A stretch of DNA of 48,955 nt. Source: Mycobacterium sp. GTDB lineage: Bacteria; Actinomycetota; Actinomycetes; Mycobacteriales; Mycobacteriaceae. The DNA lies in assembly GCA_023264735.1 (NCBI GenBank), contig JAHFVD010000053.1, positions 4,697 through 53,651 of the forward strand. Reading direction: 5' to 3'. Made by a program: the position numbers and the translations under genes. How positions within the stretch are numbered: the first letter of the stretch is position 1; every line of letters starts with the position of its first letter. Shown here piece after piece: positions 34,411 to 42,674 of this stretch. Under the pieces are notes generated by a model that worked only from the letters and a program-made list of their open reading frames with translations, was not told the DNA's origin and did no database searches.

Positions 34411-35525
34411 TGGCGGCCCACACAGTTCTGGTGACCGGAGCATTCGGTCAGGTCGGGTCACGCTGCGCCGAGATCCTGCTCCAACGCGGGCACACCGTCA
34501 TCGCCACCGACCTGCAGACGCCGGCAACGGAGGCCGTCGCGGCGCGACTCGCGGCCGCCGGGCACCCCGGGATGCTGCAGCCGGTGTACGCCGACTTGCT
34601 CGACCCGGAAGCCGTTGGCCGGCTGGTCAACGAGCACCCACCCACCGCGATCGTGCATCTGGCGGCGATGATTGCACCGGCGTCCTATCGCAACCCGAAG
34701 CAGGCCCGCCGGATCAACGTCGGCGGCACCGCGACCCTCGTCCGGGCGGCCGCCGCGCTGCGCGAGCCACCGATTGTGCTGCTGGCATCCAGTGCCTCGG
34801 TGTACGGCTCGCGCAATCCCTATCGCCACCCTGAACTGATCACCCCACAGACACCGGTGAATCCCATCGACCAGTACGGCGAGGACAAGGTGCTCGCCGA
34901 GAAGGTGATCGCCGACAGCGGGCTGCCGTACGCGATGCTGCGCCTGGCCGGTGTCATCTCCCCCGACGCCGCGAGCAGCATGAACGGTGATCATCTGGTG
35001 CTGATGCGGGCGACGCCGGGCGACAACCGGTTGCACACCGTCGATGCGCGAGACGTCGGGTTGGCCTTCGCCAACGGCGTCGAACGCGCCAAGGCCATCA
35101 CGGGCAAGGTGCTGCTGATCGGCGGCGACGACACCCACGTGCACACGCACCGCGATGTCGAGGACGACATGATGTCAGCGATGGGACTGGGCCGCCTCGG
35201 CGGAGGCGCCAGCCTGCCCGGCGACCCCGACGATGATCGGGGCTGGAGTTTCACCGGCTGGTACGACACGACGGAATCCCAAGCTCTGCTGGACTTTCAA
35301 CAGCACAGCTGGACTGAGACGGTTGACTGGGTGGCCGGGTCCCAGAGCGGCGCACTGCGCAGCACGCTCGGGCTGGCGGGACCACTCATCAGGCCGGCGC
35401 TGAGGCTGGCGCTGGCTGCGCAGCGGCGCCGCGAAGGCCGTGGGCAGTATGCGGATCCGTGGATGTTCATTGCCGGGAAGTACAGCCCCGAGGTCTTGGC
35501 CGGGGCCAATGACCGTTCGCTGTAG
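34410..35525 (+). CDS. Extended SDR: NAD-dependent epimerase/3-beta-HSD-like
   Basis: 371 residues. Start ATG 34410 overlaps the upstream TGA; the frame is open 129 bp further into the SnoaL gene. TGAFGQVG is the NAD motif, followed by VHLAAMIAP, LASSASVYG and catalytic YGEDK. The C-terminal 150 residues are an added substrate domain rich in Arg and Ala. Oxidation, epimerisation or dehydration of a lipid or sugar-like alcohol is possible. Coupled to an NTF2-fold protein, which could be a partner isomerase. Confidence 0.85.
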   Translation: MAAHTVLVTGAFGQVGSRCAEILLQRGHTVIATDLQTPATEAVAARLAAAGHPGMLQPVYADLLDPEAVGRLVNEHPPTAIVHLAAMIAPASYRNPKQARRINVGGTATLVRAAAALREPPIVLLASSASVYGSRNPYRHPELITPQTPVNPIDQYGEDKVLAEKVIADSGLPYAMLRLAGVISPDAASSMNGDHLVLMRATPGDNRLHTVDARDVGLAFANGVERAKAITGKVLLIGGDDTHVHTHRDVEDDMMSAMGLGRLGGGASLPGDPDDDRGWSFTGWYDTTESQALLDFQQHSWTETVDWVAGSQSGALRSTLGLAGPLIRPALRLALAAQRRREGRGQYADPWMFIAGKYSPEVLAGANDRSL

Positions 35526-35599
35526 GGCGTCGTCAGATGAAGGGACCCCTCGGTGGGACAAACGCCGCCCGCGCAGACGCCGCCATGCCAAACTGAGCC

Positions 35600-36019
35600 A
35601 TGAGGTTCGTCCAGTTGGGGTCGGCAGTGGCCCTGGCAGCGGTATGTGTGGCGGGTTCTTCAGCCCCTGCCGGTGCCGACGAGGGTGTTGCGATGCACCA
35701 GGTCACCTACAGCGTCTTCGCCGAGCTGCCGTTCCGGGCCGCCGACATCTACTACCGGGATACCGAGCCGGCGAATTGGTCGGACTACAGCCACGACCCG
35801 TACGTGTTCAGCCCCAAGGTCGAGGCCGATGTCGGTCCGACCCAGAAGTGGGTGCTCAACGTTGCGCTGGCCAACCCCGACGAATGGGCGATGGTCGCGG
35901 CCAGCAGCGGGCTGTCGAAGACCCCGCCGAATTTTCACTGCGTGCTTGCCGTCGACGGAGTCGTCGTCGCGGAGAACTCCGGCCCCAAGGGCGCGCTCTG
36001 CTCGCTGCGCCACTGGTGA
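35600..36019 (+). CDS. Secreted protein with MmpS-like features, paralogue A
   Basis: 139 residues with a Sec signal peptide cut after about ...PAGA. The mature part is beta-rich: VTYSVFAELPFRAADIYYRD, SDYSHDPYVFSP, a central WVLNVAL strand, FHCVLAVDGVVV with one Cys, and the end SGPKGALCSLRHW with the second. The order of strands and Cys resembles MmpS accessory proteins (inference). A clear paralogue lies at 39994-40440. The last 85 bp overlap the convergent TetR gene. Confidence 0.82.
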   Translation: MRFVQLGSAVALAAVCVAGSSAPAGADEGVAMHQVTYSVFAELPFRAADIYYRDTEPANWSDYSHDPYVFSPKVEADVGPTQKWVLNVALANPDEWAMVAASSGLSKTPPNFHCVLAVDGVVVAENSGPKGALCSLRHW

Positions 36020-36621
36020 GCTGAGGCCTCCGCCGGTTGCGGCGGACCCTCCATCACGGTCAGGAAATTCTCGACCAGCTCCAGGGTTTCGGCGTGCCCC
36101 GATGTGACGCCGAGCGCCTCGCCCAGCATCACCACGGTCGACACGCCGGTCAACAGGATCGACCAGACCACCGGCGGCACCTCGGCGGGCAGTACGCCCT
36201 TGCGCTCCAGCACGGTGACGAACACTTGGCGCTGATCCTCACGGAAGCGTTCGGCGTAGCGGGACATCTCGGCACGAAGGGCCTTGCGGTGGTTGGCCAA
36301 CGCGGCCATCTCCATCGTCAGCCGGCTGGCGGCAGGGTTGATCCCGAAGCGCCACAGCGCCCAAAGCGGTTGGGGCGACGCCAACGCTTGCCGGTGGGCC
36401 GCCATGCCCTGATCGGCGTAGCGGCGGAAGACCTCGAGGAACAGGTCGTCCATCGTGCGGAAGTAGTAGTGCACCAGCTGCGGTTTGAGCCCCGCCTTCT
36501 CGGCGACACGACGGGAGGTCACCGCGGCGTAGCCCTCGTCGATCAGGAGCTGTTCGGCGGCATCGAGCAGCACCAGGCGATTTTTCGCGTCGGGCGCTCC
36601 GATCCGCCGCGCCGATGCCAT
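35935..36621 (-). CDS. TetR/AcrR-family regulator
   Basis: 228 residues from ATG 36621 (GAGG 6 nt upstream); the frame is open further but unlike the family. HTH at about residues 10-57 (LVLLDAAEQLLIDEGYAAVT, recognition KPQLVHYYFRTMDDLFLEVF). The last 35 residues (QPAEASAHQWRSEQ and on) are low-complexity and are encoded antisense to the convergent secreted-protein gene, so the natural C terminus may have been lengthened. CGTT-N6-AACG at 36611-36624 straddles the start region. It is divergent from the P450 at 36764 and could regulate it. Confidence 0.85.
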   Translation of the reverse strand: MASARRIGAPDAKNRLVLLDAAEQLLIDEGYAAVTSRRVAEKAGLKPQLVHYYFRTMDDLFLEVFRRYADQGMAAHRQALASPQPLWALWRFGINPAASRLTMEMAALANHRKALRAEMSRYAERFREDQRQVFVTVLERKGVLPAEVPPVVWSILLTGVSTVVMLGEALGVTSGHAETLELVENFLTVMEGPPQPAEASAHQWRSEQSAPLGPEFSATTTPSTASTQ

Positions 36622-36763
36622 GTGCCACCTCGTTCTCGTAAACGCCCCGATTGAACACGCCGATAGTACGTGGGCCGATGGGATGCAGCCTTGACCACGC
36701 ACTTTACGCCATGCTAAGCAGATGCACAGCAATCAGCCCGCTGCTTGGAGGAAGAACACGCTC

Positions 36764-38041
36764 ATGACCGACTTCGCCACCGTTGACTTCCTCACCGATC
36801 AGTCGCTGGTTCCCGACCCCTACCCGTACTACGACTACCTGCGGGAGCAGAGCCCGACGGTGCGGCTGGAACCGCACGGCTTCGTGGCCGTGACCGGGTA
36901 CGAAGAGGCCCTCGAGGTCTACAAGAACCCCGAGGACTTCTCGAACATCGTCGCTCTCGGTGGGCCCTTCCCTCCCCTTCCGTTCACCCCCGAGGGCGAC
37001 GACCTGAACGAGCAGATCGATGCTCACCGGACGTACTTCCCGATGAACGAGCACATGGTGACGATGGATCCGCCGGATCACACCAAGGCCCGCTCGCTGC
37101 TCAGCCGTCTGCTCACCCCCAAGCGGCTCAAGGAAAACGAGGACTTCATGTGGCGGCTGGCTGACCGCCAGCTCGACGAGTTCACCTCCCTCGGGCACAG
37201 CGAATTCCTGGCCGAGTACGCAAAGCCCTTCTCGCTCTTGGTGATTGCCGACCTGCTCGGCGTGCCTGAAGAGGACCACAAGGAGTTCCGCACGGTGCTC
37301 GGCGCCGATCGGCCGGAAGCACAAGTCGGTTCGCTGAATCATGTGTCGGTCGGCACGAACCCGCTGGAGTTCCTGGACGAGAAATTCAGCAGCTACCTCG
37401 AGGAGCGTCGCCGCAATCCCCGTGAAGACGTGCTGACCGAGCTGGCGACGGCCAAGTACGCCGACGGGTCGACCCCGGAGATCATCGACGTGGTGCGCAC
37501 CGCGACGTTCCTGTTCGCCGCCGGCCAGGAGACCACCGCCAAGCTGCTGTCCGCGGCCATCAAGGCGTTGGCTGAGCGCCCCGAACTGCAGCAGAGCCTG
37601 CGCGACGACCGCAGCCTGATCCCAACCTTCATCGAGGAGTCGCTGCGCTTGGAAAGCCCCGTCAAGAGTGACTCGCGGCTGGCCCGCCGATCGTCGAAGG
37701 TCGGCGATATGGATATCAAGGCCGGCACGGTGGTCATGGTTCTGCCCGGCGCGGCCAACCGCGATCCGCGGCGTTTCACCGACCCGCACGAGTTCCAGGT
37801 GCGGCGCCCCAACGTCCGCGAGCACATCGCGTTCGGCCGCGGCGCGCACTCATGCCCCGGCGCCCCGCTGGCGCGGGTCGAGGGTCGGGTGTCCCTGGAA
37901 CGGATGCTGGACCGGATGGGCGAGATCACCATCGACGAGGAATTCCACGGCCCGGCCGACGACCGCCGGTACGGCTACGAGCCGACCTACATCCTGCGCG
38001 GGCTGGCCGACATCCACGTGCGGTTCACCGGCAGAAGCTAA
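36764..38041 (+). CDS. Cytochrome P450
   Basis: 425 residues from ATG 36764 (GGAGGA upstream); an ATG at 36722 adds 14 residues without a site. I-helix AGQETT, ExxR as EESLRLESP, haem loop FGRGAHSCPGAPLAR with cysteine at about residue 364. The N-terminal VPDPYPYYDYLREQSP is typical of lipid- or steroid-related mycobacterial P450s. It stands alone, followed by a strong terminator, and is divergent from a TetR gene. No ferredoxin is adjacent. Confidence 0.93.
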   Translation: MTDFATVDFLTDQSLVPDPYPYYDYLREQSPTVRLEPHGFVAVTGYEEALEVYKNPEDFSNIVALGGPFPPLPFTPEGDDLNEQIDAHRTYFPMNEHMVTMDPPDHTKARSLLSRLLTPKRLKENEDFMWRLADRQLDEFTSLGHSEFLAEYAKPFSLLVIADLLGVPEEDHKEFRTVLGADRPEAQVGSLNHVSVGTNPLEFLDEKFSSYLEERRRNPREDVLTELATAKYADGSTPEIIDVVRTATFLFAAGQETTAKLLSAAIKALAERPELQQSLRDDRSLIPTFIEESLRLESPVKSDSRLARRSSKVGDMDIKAGTVVMVLPGAANRDPRRFTDPHEFQVRRPNVREHIAFGRGAHSCPGAPLARVEGRVSLERMLDRMGEITIDEEFHGPADDRRYGYEPTYILRGLADIHVRFTGRS

Positions 38042-38050
38042 GAGGGACAG

Positions 38051-38088
38051 AAAAGCCCTAGGTCGCGGCTAGCGGCCTAGGGCTTTTT
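38051..38088 (+). terminator. Rho-independent terminator after the P450
   Basis: Stem AAAAGCCCTAGG (38051-38062) pairs perfectly with 38076-38087, around a 13-nt loop, and the 3' arm ends in a run of five T. It starts 10 bp after the P450 stop. Because the stem also carries A residues on its 5' side, it can work for the opposite strand and so for the secreted-protein gene at 38099. Confidence 0.9.
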
Positions 38089-38098
38089 GCGTTGACGA

Positions 38099-38506
38099 TT
38101 AGGCGTCGCCCTGCACCCAGCGGGTCCGTCCGCCGGTCGCGACACACGACAGGAACATGCCGTCGGGCGCCTGCGCGACGGAGTTCTCGTAGCCGGTGCA
38201 GTCGCCGTCGAGATTCTTGATACCCACCATCGGCGGCGAACGGAAGTACCGCGGCTCATAGCGCCGTGGCGACCCGCAGAAGATCAGCCGGCCCCAGTTG
38301 TTTCGGGTGTCGACACCAAAGACGTAGTAGGTCGTGTTGCCGCAGGGGGCACCGAGTTCGACGCCCGGCGTGATGCCCGGCGTACAGAACGCGTCATTGC
38401 ACTCATTGGCGTTGATCGGCGTCCCCGCGGGGTCCGCGGAGGCCGACGCCGGCATCAACAATCCGGCCGTCAGGAGTGCAGCAAGAACTGGCACGGTCGA
38501 TCGCAC
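38099..38506 (-). CDS. Small secreted Cys-rich protein
   Basis: 135 residues from GTG 38506. Signal peptide VPVLAALLTAGLLMPASASA, then a mature part with six Cys (NECNDAFCTPG, GAPCGNTT, IFCGSP, DGDCTGY, FLSCVATGG), probably disulphide-bonded. No enzyme motif. The start lies 30 bp from an ATTCTC-N7-GAGAAG palindrome shared with the Mce-associated gene on the other side. Family function unknown to me. Confidence 0.78.
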   Translation of the reverse strand: MRSTVPVLAALLTAGLLMPASASADPAGTPINANECNDAFCTPGITPGVELGAPCGNTTYYVFGVDTRNNWGRLIFCGSPRRYEPRYFRSPPMVGIKNLDGDCTGYENSVAQAPDGMFLSCVATGGRTRWVQGDA

Positions 38507-38535
38507 TCGAATACTTTCGCATACTCGGTAAGCGA

Positions 38536-38554
38536 ATTCTCCGGCTCAGAGAAG
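38536..38554. promoter_or_regulatory. ATTCTC-N7-GAGAAG operator, copy 2
   Basis: Inverted repeat with 11 of 12 consensus arm positions and the same 7-bp spacer as copies at 32104 and 39463. It lies in the divergent gap between the secreted protein and the Mce-associated protein. Confidence 0.55.
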
Positions 38555-38649
38555 AAACCGGGACGAAACCCATAATCGCCTCGTGGAAAGCTGGCCGGCA
38601 GTGCTAGCGTCGCTCTTCGCCATGCGACCGTGATGGACGAGGAGGTCCC

Positions 38650-39414
38650 ATGCCGGACAAGAATGAGCCTGACGACACCGTCTCTGCCGAAGCCGCAGAG
38701 GCCGCGGCCGCTGCGGCCGAGGAGCGCGCCGAGGCCGCCCGCGCTCGGGCAAACGAATTGCGCGCCAAGCTGGAAGCGTCTCGCGACGAGACGCCGACGC
38801 AGTCGGAAACTGCGCCCGAAGTTCTGACCGAGGCCGAGTCTGTCGATTCGGAATCCGAGGCTGAGCCCGTCGATACCGAACCGGCCCAGACTTCCCCGGA
38901 TATCTCCCCGAAACCGAAGCGCGGGCTCCGCCTGGGCACGGTGGCCGCCGTCCTTGCCGTTCTCGTGGTCGTCGCGGTCCTGCTGAGCGCGACCGGATAC
39001 ATGCTCTGGCAACACCGCAACGCCGAGCAGCTCCAGCACCGCAACGCCGAATTCGCGGCAGCGGCCCGGCAGGGCGTCGTGAACCTGATGTCGCTGGACT
39101 ACACCCACGCCCAGGAAAGCGTTCAGCGGGTCATCGACGACTCGACAGGCAAGTTCAAGTCGAACTTCGAGGACGGCTCCGGCGATTTGATCAAAGCGCT
39201 TACCGACGCAAAGGTCGCGACAAAGGTCACCGTCAACAACACCGCAGTCGAGTCAATGGACAAAGACTCGGCAACCGTTCTGGTCGCGGCGACCTCTCAG
39301 CGGACCGGCCCCGATGCACCGAAGGAAGACCAACAGCCCCGGGTCTGGCGTGTGGTGGTCAGCCTGGTGCGCGAGGGAGACCAGCTGAAGATGTCGGACG
39401 TCGAGTTCGCCTGA
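38650..39414 (+). CDS. Mce-associated membrane protein
   Basis: 254 residues. N-terminal 90: acidic, Ala/Glu-rich coiled coil (EAAEAAAAAAEERAEAARAR); one transmembrane helix at about 97-122 (GTVAAVLAVLVVVAVLLSAT); C-terminal NTF2-like outer domain with SLDYTHAQESVQRVIDDSTG and the typical end WRVVVSLVREGDQLKMSDVEF. These are the marks of Mce-associated (Mas) proteins that stabilise Mce transport complexes. GAGGAGG precedes the ATG. It faces the mce operon from the opposite strand. Confidence 0.88.
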   Translation: MPDKNEPDDTVSAEAAEAAAAAAEERAEAARARANELRAKLEASRDETPTQSETAPEVLTEAESVDSESEAEPVDTEPAQTSPDISPKPKRGLRLGTVAAVLAVLVVVAVLLSATGYMLWQHRNAEQLQHRNAEFAAAARQGVVNLMSLDYTHAQESVQRVIDDSTGKFKSNFEDGSGDLIKALTDAKVATKVTVNNTAVESMDKDSATVLVAATSQRTGPDAPKEDQQPRVWRVVVSLVREGDQLKMSDVEFA

Positions 39415-39462
39415 CGGCGACGTAACCTGCCAAACCCGTTCTCCGGAAAGCCCAGAGACGGT

Positions 39463-39481
39463 ATTCTCCGAACACGAGAAT
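39463..39481. promoter_or_regulatory. ATTCTC-N7-GAGAAT operator, copy 3
   Basis: Perfect inverted repeat in the gap after the Mce-associated gene, 50 bp before the TTG start at 39531. It continues GCCAAT as in copy 1 (32104-32122), giving 12 identical bases beyond the left arm. Confidence 0.6.
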
Positions 39482-39530
39482 GCCAATCTCGCAGCGTGTG
39501 CAGCTTGGCTCGAAGGTGGAGGAAGCCGGT

Positions 39531-39992
39531 TTGAAGTCCCTCGCAATAACCACGGCGCTTATCGCGGCTGCGGTGACTCTCGCTCCGCCCGCGGCTGCCG
39601 ACCTGAATCTGGGCAATTACGAGCTGATCATGCCGGACCGCAGGGACTTCCACACGTGGGTCTGGTCAGCGATAACTCCCTGCAAAGAGCCGAACTCGAA
39701 CGAAAACATCCCCCACTGCGTCCACGTCCTCACGCTGCCGCGACCCATCGCCAAAGCCGTCCAGAGCGTTGGCGACGCACCCCTGGTCAACGGTCAGTAC
39801 ACCTTGACCATCGACGATCCGTTCGGTCTGCGCTGCGGTGATATCTATTACGGCCCAACCATTCCCACCCACGACGTCTACACGTGGGACGCGACGACAC
39901 TTGCCGGATCGATGGTCTCGACGTTCGACGCAGGTTGCGACGGCGCGCCTGGCGGCAGCTTCACCTACCCGTTCAGCCTGAATCGGATGTGA
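39531..39992 (+). CDS. Secreted protein of unknown function
   Basis: 153 residues from TTG 39531, chosen because GTGGAGGAAG lies just upstream and the start gives a normal signal peptide (LKSLAITTALIAAAVTLAPP). An ATG at 39480 overlaps the operator. The mature part has four Cys (ITPCKEP, PHCVHV, GLRCGDIY, DAGCDGAP), matching a small mycobacterial secreted family I cannot name. It ends 1 bp before the next secreted-protein gene. Confidence 0.78.
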   Translation: MKSLAITTALIAAAVTLAPPAAADLNLGNYELIMPDRRDFHTWVWSAITPCKEPNSNENIPHCVHVLTLPRPIAKAVQSVGDAPLVNGQYTLTIDDPFGLRCGDIYYGPTIPTHDVYTWDATTLAGSMVSTFDAGCDGAPGGSFTYPFSLNRM

Positions 39993-39993
39993 C

Positions 39994-40440
39994 ATGCGAA
40001 CGACCTCGAAGGTTTTCACCATCGCTCTCGCCATCCTGTGCACCGCAACCGGCTTCGCATCGCCAGCTCTGGCCGATGACCCACCCCCGGGGGATCCGCC
40101 TCCCCTGCCTGCGTACAACGTGCGGTACACCGTCACCGCCGACAAACCGGTGAATGCCGAGATCTATTACCGGGATACCGATCCCCCGACGTTCTCCGAC
40201 TACAGCCACGACCCGTACGTGTTCAGCCCCAGCGCCGAAGCCACTGTCGGACCGAGCAAGCCATGGGTCCTCGAAGCCACCCTGACCGATCCGATTCAGT
40301 GGGGCATGGTTTCCGTCCAGGCTCAGGGCTCATTACCCAAGGCAGCGGCGGGATTCAACTGCACGATGGCGATCAACGGTGTCGTCGTGAAGACCAACAG
40401 CGGGCCCAAGGGCGCGCTGTGCTCGCTGCGGAATTGGTAA
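39994..40440 (+). CDS. Secreted protein with MmpS-like features, paralogue B
   Basis: 148 residues; signal peptide to about ASPALA, then Pro-rich linker (DDPPPGDPPPLPAYN) and a beta-rich domain. It shares with the protein at 35600 the segments IYYRDT, SDYSHDPYVFSP, GVVV and SGPKGALCSLRNW. Co-transcribed with the secreted protein 1 bp upstream and convergent with the mce operon tail 4 bp away; no terminator is visible between them. Confidence 0.82.
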   Translation: MRTTSKVFTIALAILCTATGFASPALADDPPPGDPPPLPAYNVRYTVTADKPVNAEIYYRDTDPPTFSDYSHDPYVFSPSAEATVGPSKPWVLEATLTDPIQWGMVSVQAQGSLPKAAAGFNCTMAINGVVVKTNSGPKGALCSLRNW

Positions 40441-40444
40441 GGCC

Positions 40445-40954
40445 CTACAGCTTTTTCATGTAGAACGGCATCTCGATGACCGGCCATTGGTTGCGACCAC
40501 ACGAGCCACTCGGGCCGATCACGCGGTTTTCACCGGTGTATTCGTCCGCGGCAGTGTCGTAGTGACCGTCGCTGCCGACCGGATAGATTTTGTACTCCTG
40601 GAAGCCCTCGATTGCCGCCCCGTCGGCGCAGAACCGCCAATTCGGGATCGTGCGCTTGATGTACCACAGGCTGTTCGTGGTGTAAATCGGTGCGGTCCAA
40701 CCCGCATCGCTCGTCACCGTGCCTGTGCACTCGGTGGGTGAGATGCAGGTGGTCGAGATGGTCCAGGTATTCCGTTCGGACGGCTGGTCCTCGTAGCGCT
40801 GGTTGACCTTCGCCCACTCGCCGTTGGACGACGTCGCGAACGTCCCGTTGATACCCCAATTCGGGTCCGCCGCAGCGGGTGTCGCGCAGGTCAGACTGGC
40901 GGCCGCGAGGGCAACGCAGATCGCCGCCCCCGCCCGATATTCACTCATCAGCAT
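40445..40954 (-). CDS. Secreted protein at the end of the mce operon
   Basis: 169 residues from ATG 40954 (AAAGGGG upstream), 13 bp after the mceF stop. Signal peptide YRAGAAICVALAAASLTCAT, then a domain with WTISTTCISPTECTGTVTSD, NWRFCADG and SGSCGRNQWPVIEM. Such proteins often follow mceF in actinobacterial operons, so it may be a periplasmic or cell-wall partner of the importer. Function not established. Confidence 0.82.
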   Translation of the reverse strand: MLMSEYRAGAAICVALAAASLTCATPAAADPNWGINGTFATSSNGEWAKVNQRYEDQPSERNTWTISTTCISPTECTGTVTSDAGWTAPIYTTNSLWYIKRTIPNWRFCADGAAIEGFQEYKIYPVGSDGHYDTAADEYTGENRVIGPSGSCGRNQWPVIEMPFYMKKL

Positions 40955-40967
40955 CGACGTACCCCTT

Positions 40968-42674
40968 TCAGCTCTGCAGCATGTCCTGCCAGGTCGTTGC
41001 CGGCTTGGCCAAGTTGGTCTGGCGGTAGAGCGTGCCGTCACTGCCCATGTACTGGCCGGTGCGCGGATCGTACTTGGCCACCTCCACCGCGGGCGCCCTC
41101 TGAGCGCTGCCATTGAACGCACTCGGAGCAGCCTGGGGCGCAGCGCTATCCGTGGGTGGAGGCTGCTTGTCGACCGGCAGCATGTTCTCCGGCCCCGGCA
41201 GGTTGATCGGTGCGGGCCCGATATTGCCCTCCGGGCCCGGTGGCGTCACCGGCGGCGTCAAGTAGGTGGGCTGGCCGGGCAGCAGCGGTCCGGGACCGGT
41301 GCCCGCAAAATTCGGCGTCGGCTGGTCCATCGGCGGTGCGCCCGGCGGTGGCGCAGCCACCCCCGGTGGCAGCGGCGTTCCCTGCAGCGGTCCAAAGATG
41401 TTGGAATCCGGTAGAGCTCGGCTGTCGATCGGAATGCCCTGTGCAACCAGGTTCGGATCGAACGGCGCGGGGCCGAGAACGTGCTGACGCTGCGCCAGCG
41501 GCTGGAAGCCGTTGGGGTCGTTGCACAACTCGACGGTCGGGGCGCGTTTACCCGGGTGTTCCATGCACGGATAGTTGCGGGCACCACGGACGGCCACCGG
41601 GGAATCCTGCGGCAGCTTGCAATACAGGTTGTCCGGTGTGTCGATGACCGACGTGTCGGCAGGGTTGCGCCAGGACGACGGCGGAAGGAACCCGACCGTA
41701 CAGGCAGCGGGATCGCCAAGGCCGAGCGAGAAGTCACCGTTCGGCAAGCCGGTGGGGTTGTTGGTTGGCGCGTATGTCTGAATCTGCGCGACGAATGGCG
41801 GCACCAGGACCAGCAGTTGCTCGACCGACTTGTTGTAGGTCAAGAAGATCTGGCCGAAAGTGGTCATGTTCGCCAAAAGTATTGGCAGCGTTGGCTTGAT
41901 CTGCTCCAGCAGCTTGGAGGTCTCCTGCGCGAAGCCCGGTCCGTTGCGCAGAATCGACCGGAACTGCGGGTCGTTGTTCGCGACCTGCTCGGTGACACCG
42001 GCCAGGCTGGCCGCCCAGGTTCGGATCGAATCGGTGGTCATCTCCTGCGCCCCGAGGAACGGTCGTGCATCGTCGATCAGGGCACGGGTGTTATCCGAAA
42101 TACCGTTGGCATCTCTGGTGATGGTCGCGCCGGAGTCGATCAGTGAGCCGAAGTCGTAGCCGGTCCCGTTGAAGGCCTGGTAGGACTCACCGAGCAACTG
42201 GCTCAGCTTCTCTTTCGGAATGGTGTCCATCAGCTTGCTGACCTGGTCGAGCATCGGCCCCACCGATTGCGGGATCGAGGTGTTGCCGACCGCGATCACC
42301 GAACCGTCCTGCAGATAGGGCGCCTTGTCGTTGCGCGGCAACAACTCGACGTACTGCTCACCCACCGCCGACATGCTGCGCACCTCGGCCTTGAGGTCCG
42401 CGGGGATCTTCGGCGAGGTGTCCAGCGACAACGTCGCCTGGGCGCCGGTGTCGGTGAGGTCGATCGAGGTGACCTTGCCGACCTGCAGACCCCGATAGGT
42501 GACATTGCTGAACTTGTAGAGGCCGCCGGTGGCGGGCAGATCGAGCTTGACCGTGAGGCGGCCCAACCCCAGCAGGGTGGGCACCTGGATGTAGGCGAAC
42601 AGCATGATCCCGACACCGACGATCGATGCGATCGTGAAGATGATCAGCTGAGTTCTTACGAAACGCGTGAGCAT
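40968..42674 (-). CDS. mceF: MceF, Mce-family lipid importer subunit
   Basis: 568 residues. N-terminal helix (FVRTQLIIFTIASIVGVGIM), MCE domain at about 35-120 (LPATGGLYKFSNVTYRGLQV, then VEQ-type end VELLPRND), the helical tunnel domain, and a long Pro-rich C-terminal tail (LPPGVAAPPPGAPPMDQPTP). Start ATG 42674 overlaps the mceE stop by 1 bp (TAATG). Mce hexamers form a periplasmic shaft that guides sterols or fatty acids to the YrbE permease. Confidence 0.93.
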   Translation of the reverse strand: MLTRFVRTQLIIFTIASIVGVGIMLFAYIQVPTLLGLGRLTVKLDLPATGGLYKFSNVTYRGLQVGKVTSIDLTDTGAQATLSLDTSPKIPADLKAEVRSMSAVGEQYVELLPRNDKAPYLQDGSVIAVGNTSIPQSVGPMLDQVSKLMDTIPKEKLSQLLGESYQAFNGTGYDFGSLIDSGATITRDANGISDNTRALIDDARPFLGAQEMTTDSIRTWAASLAGVTEQVANNDPQFRSILRNGPGFAQETSKLLEQIKPTLPILLANMTTFGQIFLTYNKSVEQLLVLVPPFVAQIQTYAPTNNPTGLPNGDFSLGLGDPAACTVGFLPPSSWRNPADTSVIDTPDNLYCKLPQDSPVAVRGARNYPCMEHPGKRAPTVELCNDPNGFQPLAQRQHVLGPAPFDPNLVAQGIPIDSRALPDSNIFGPLQGTPLPPGVAAPPPGAPPMDQPTPNFAGTGPGPLLPGQPTYLTPPVTPPGPEGNIGPAPINLPGPENMLPVDKQPPPTDSAAPQAAPSAFNGSAQRAPAVEVAKYDPRTGQYMGSDGTLYRQTNLAKPATTWQDMLQS

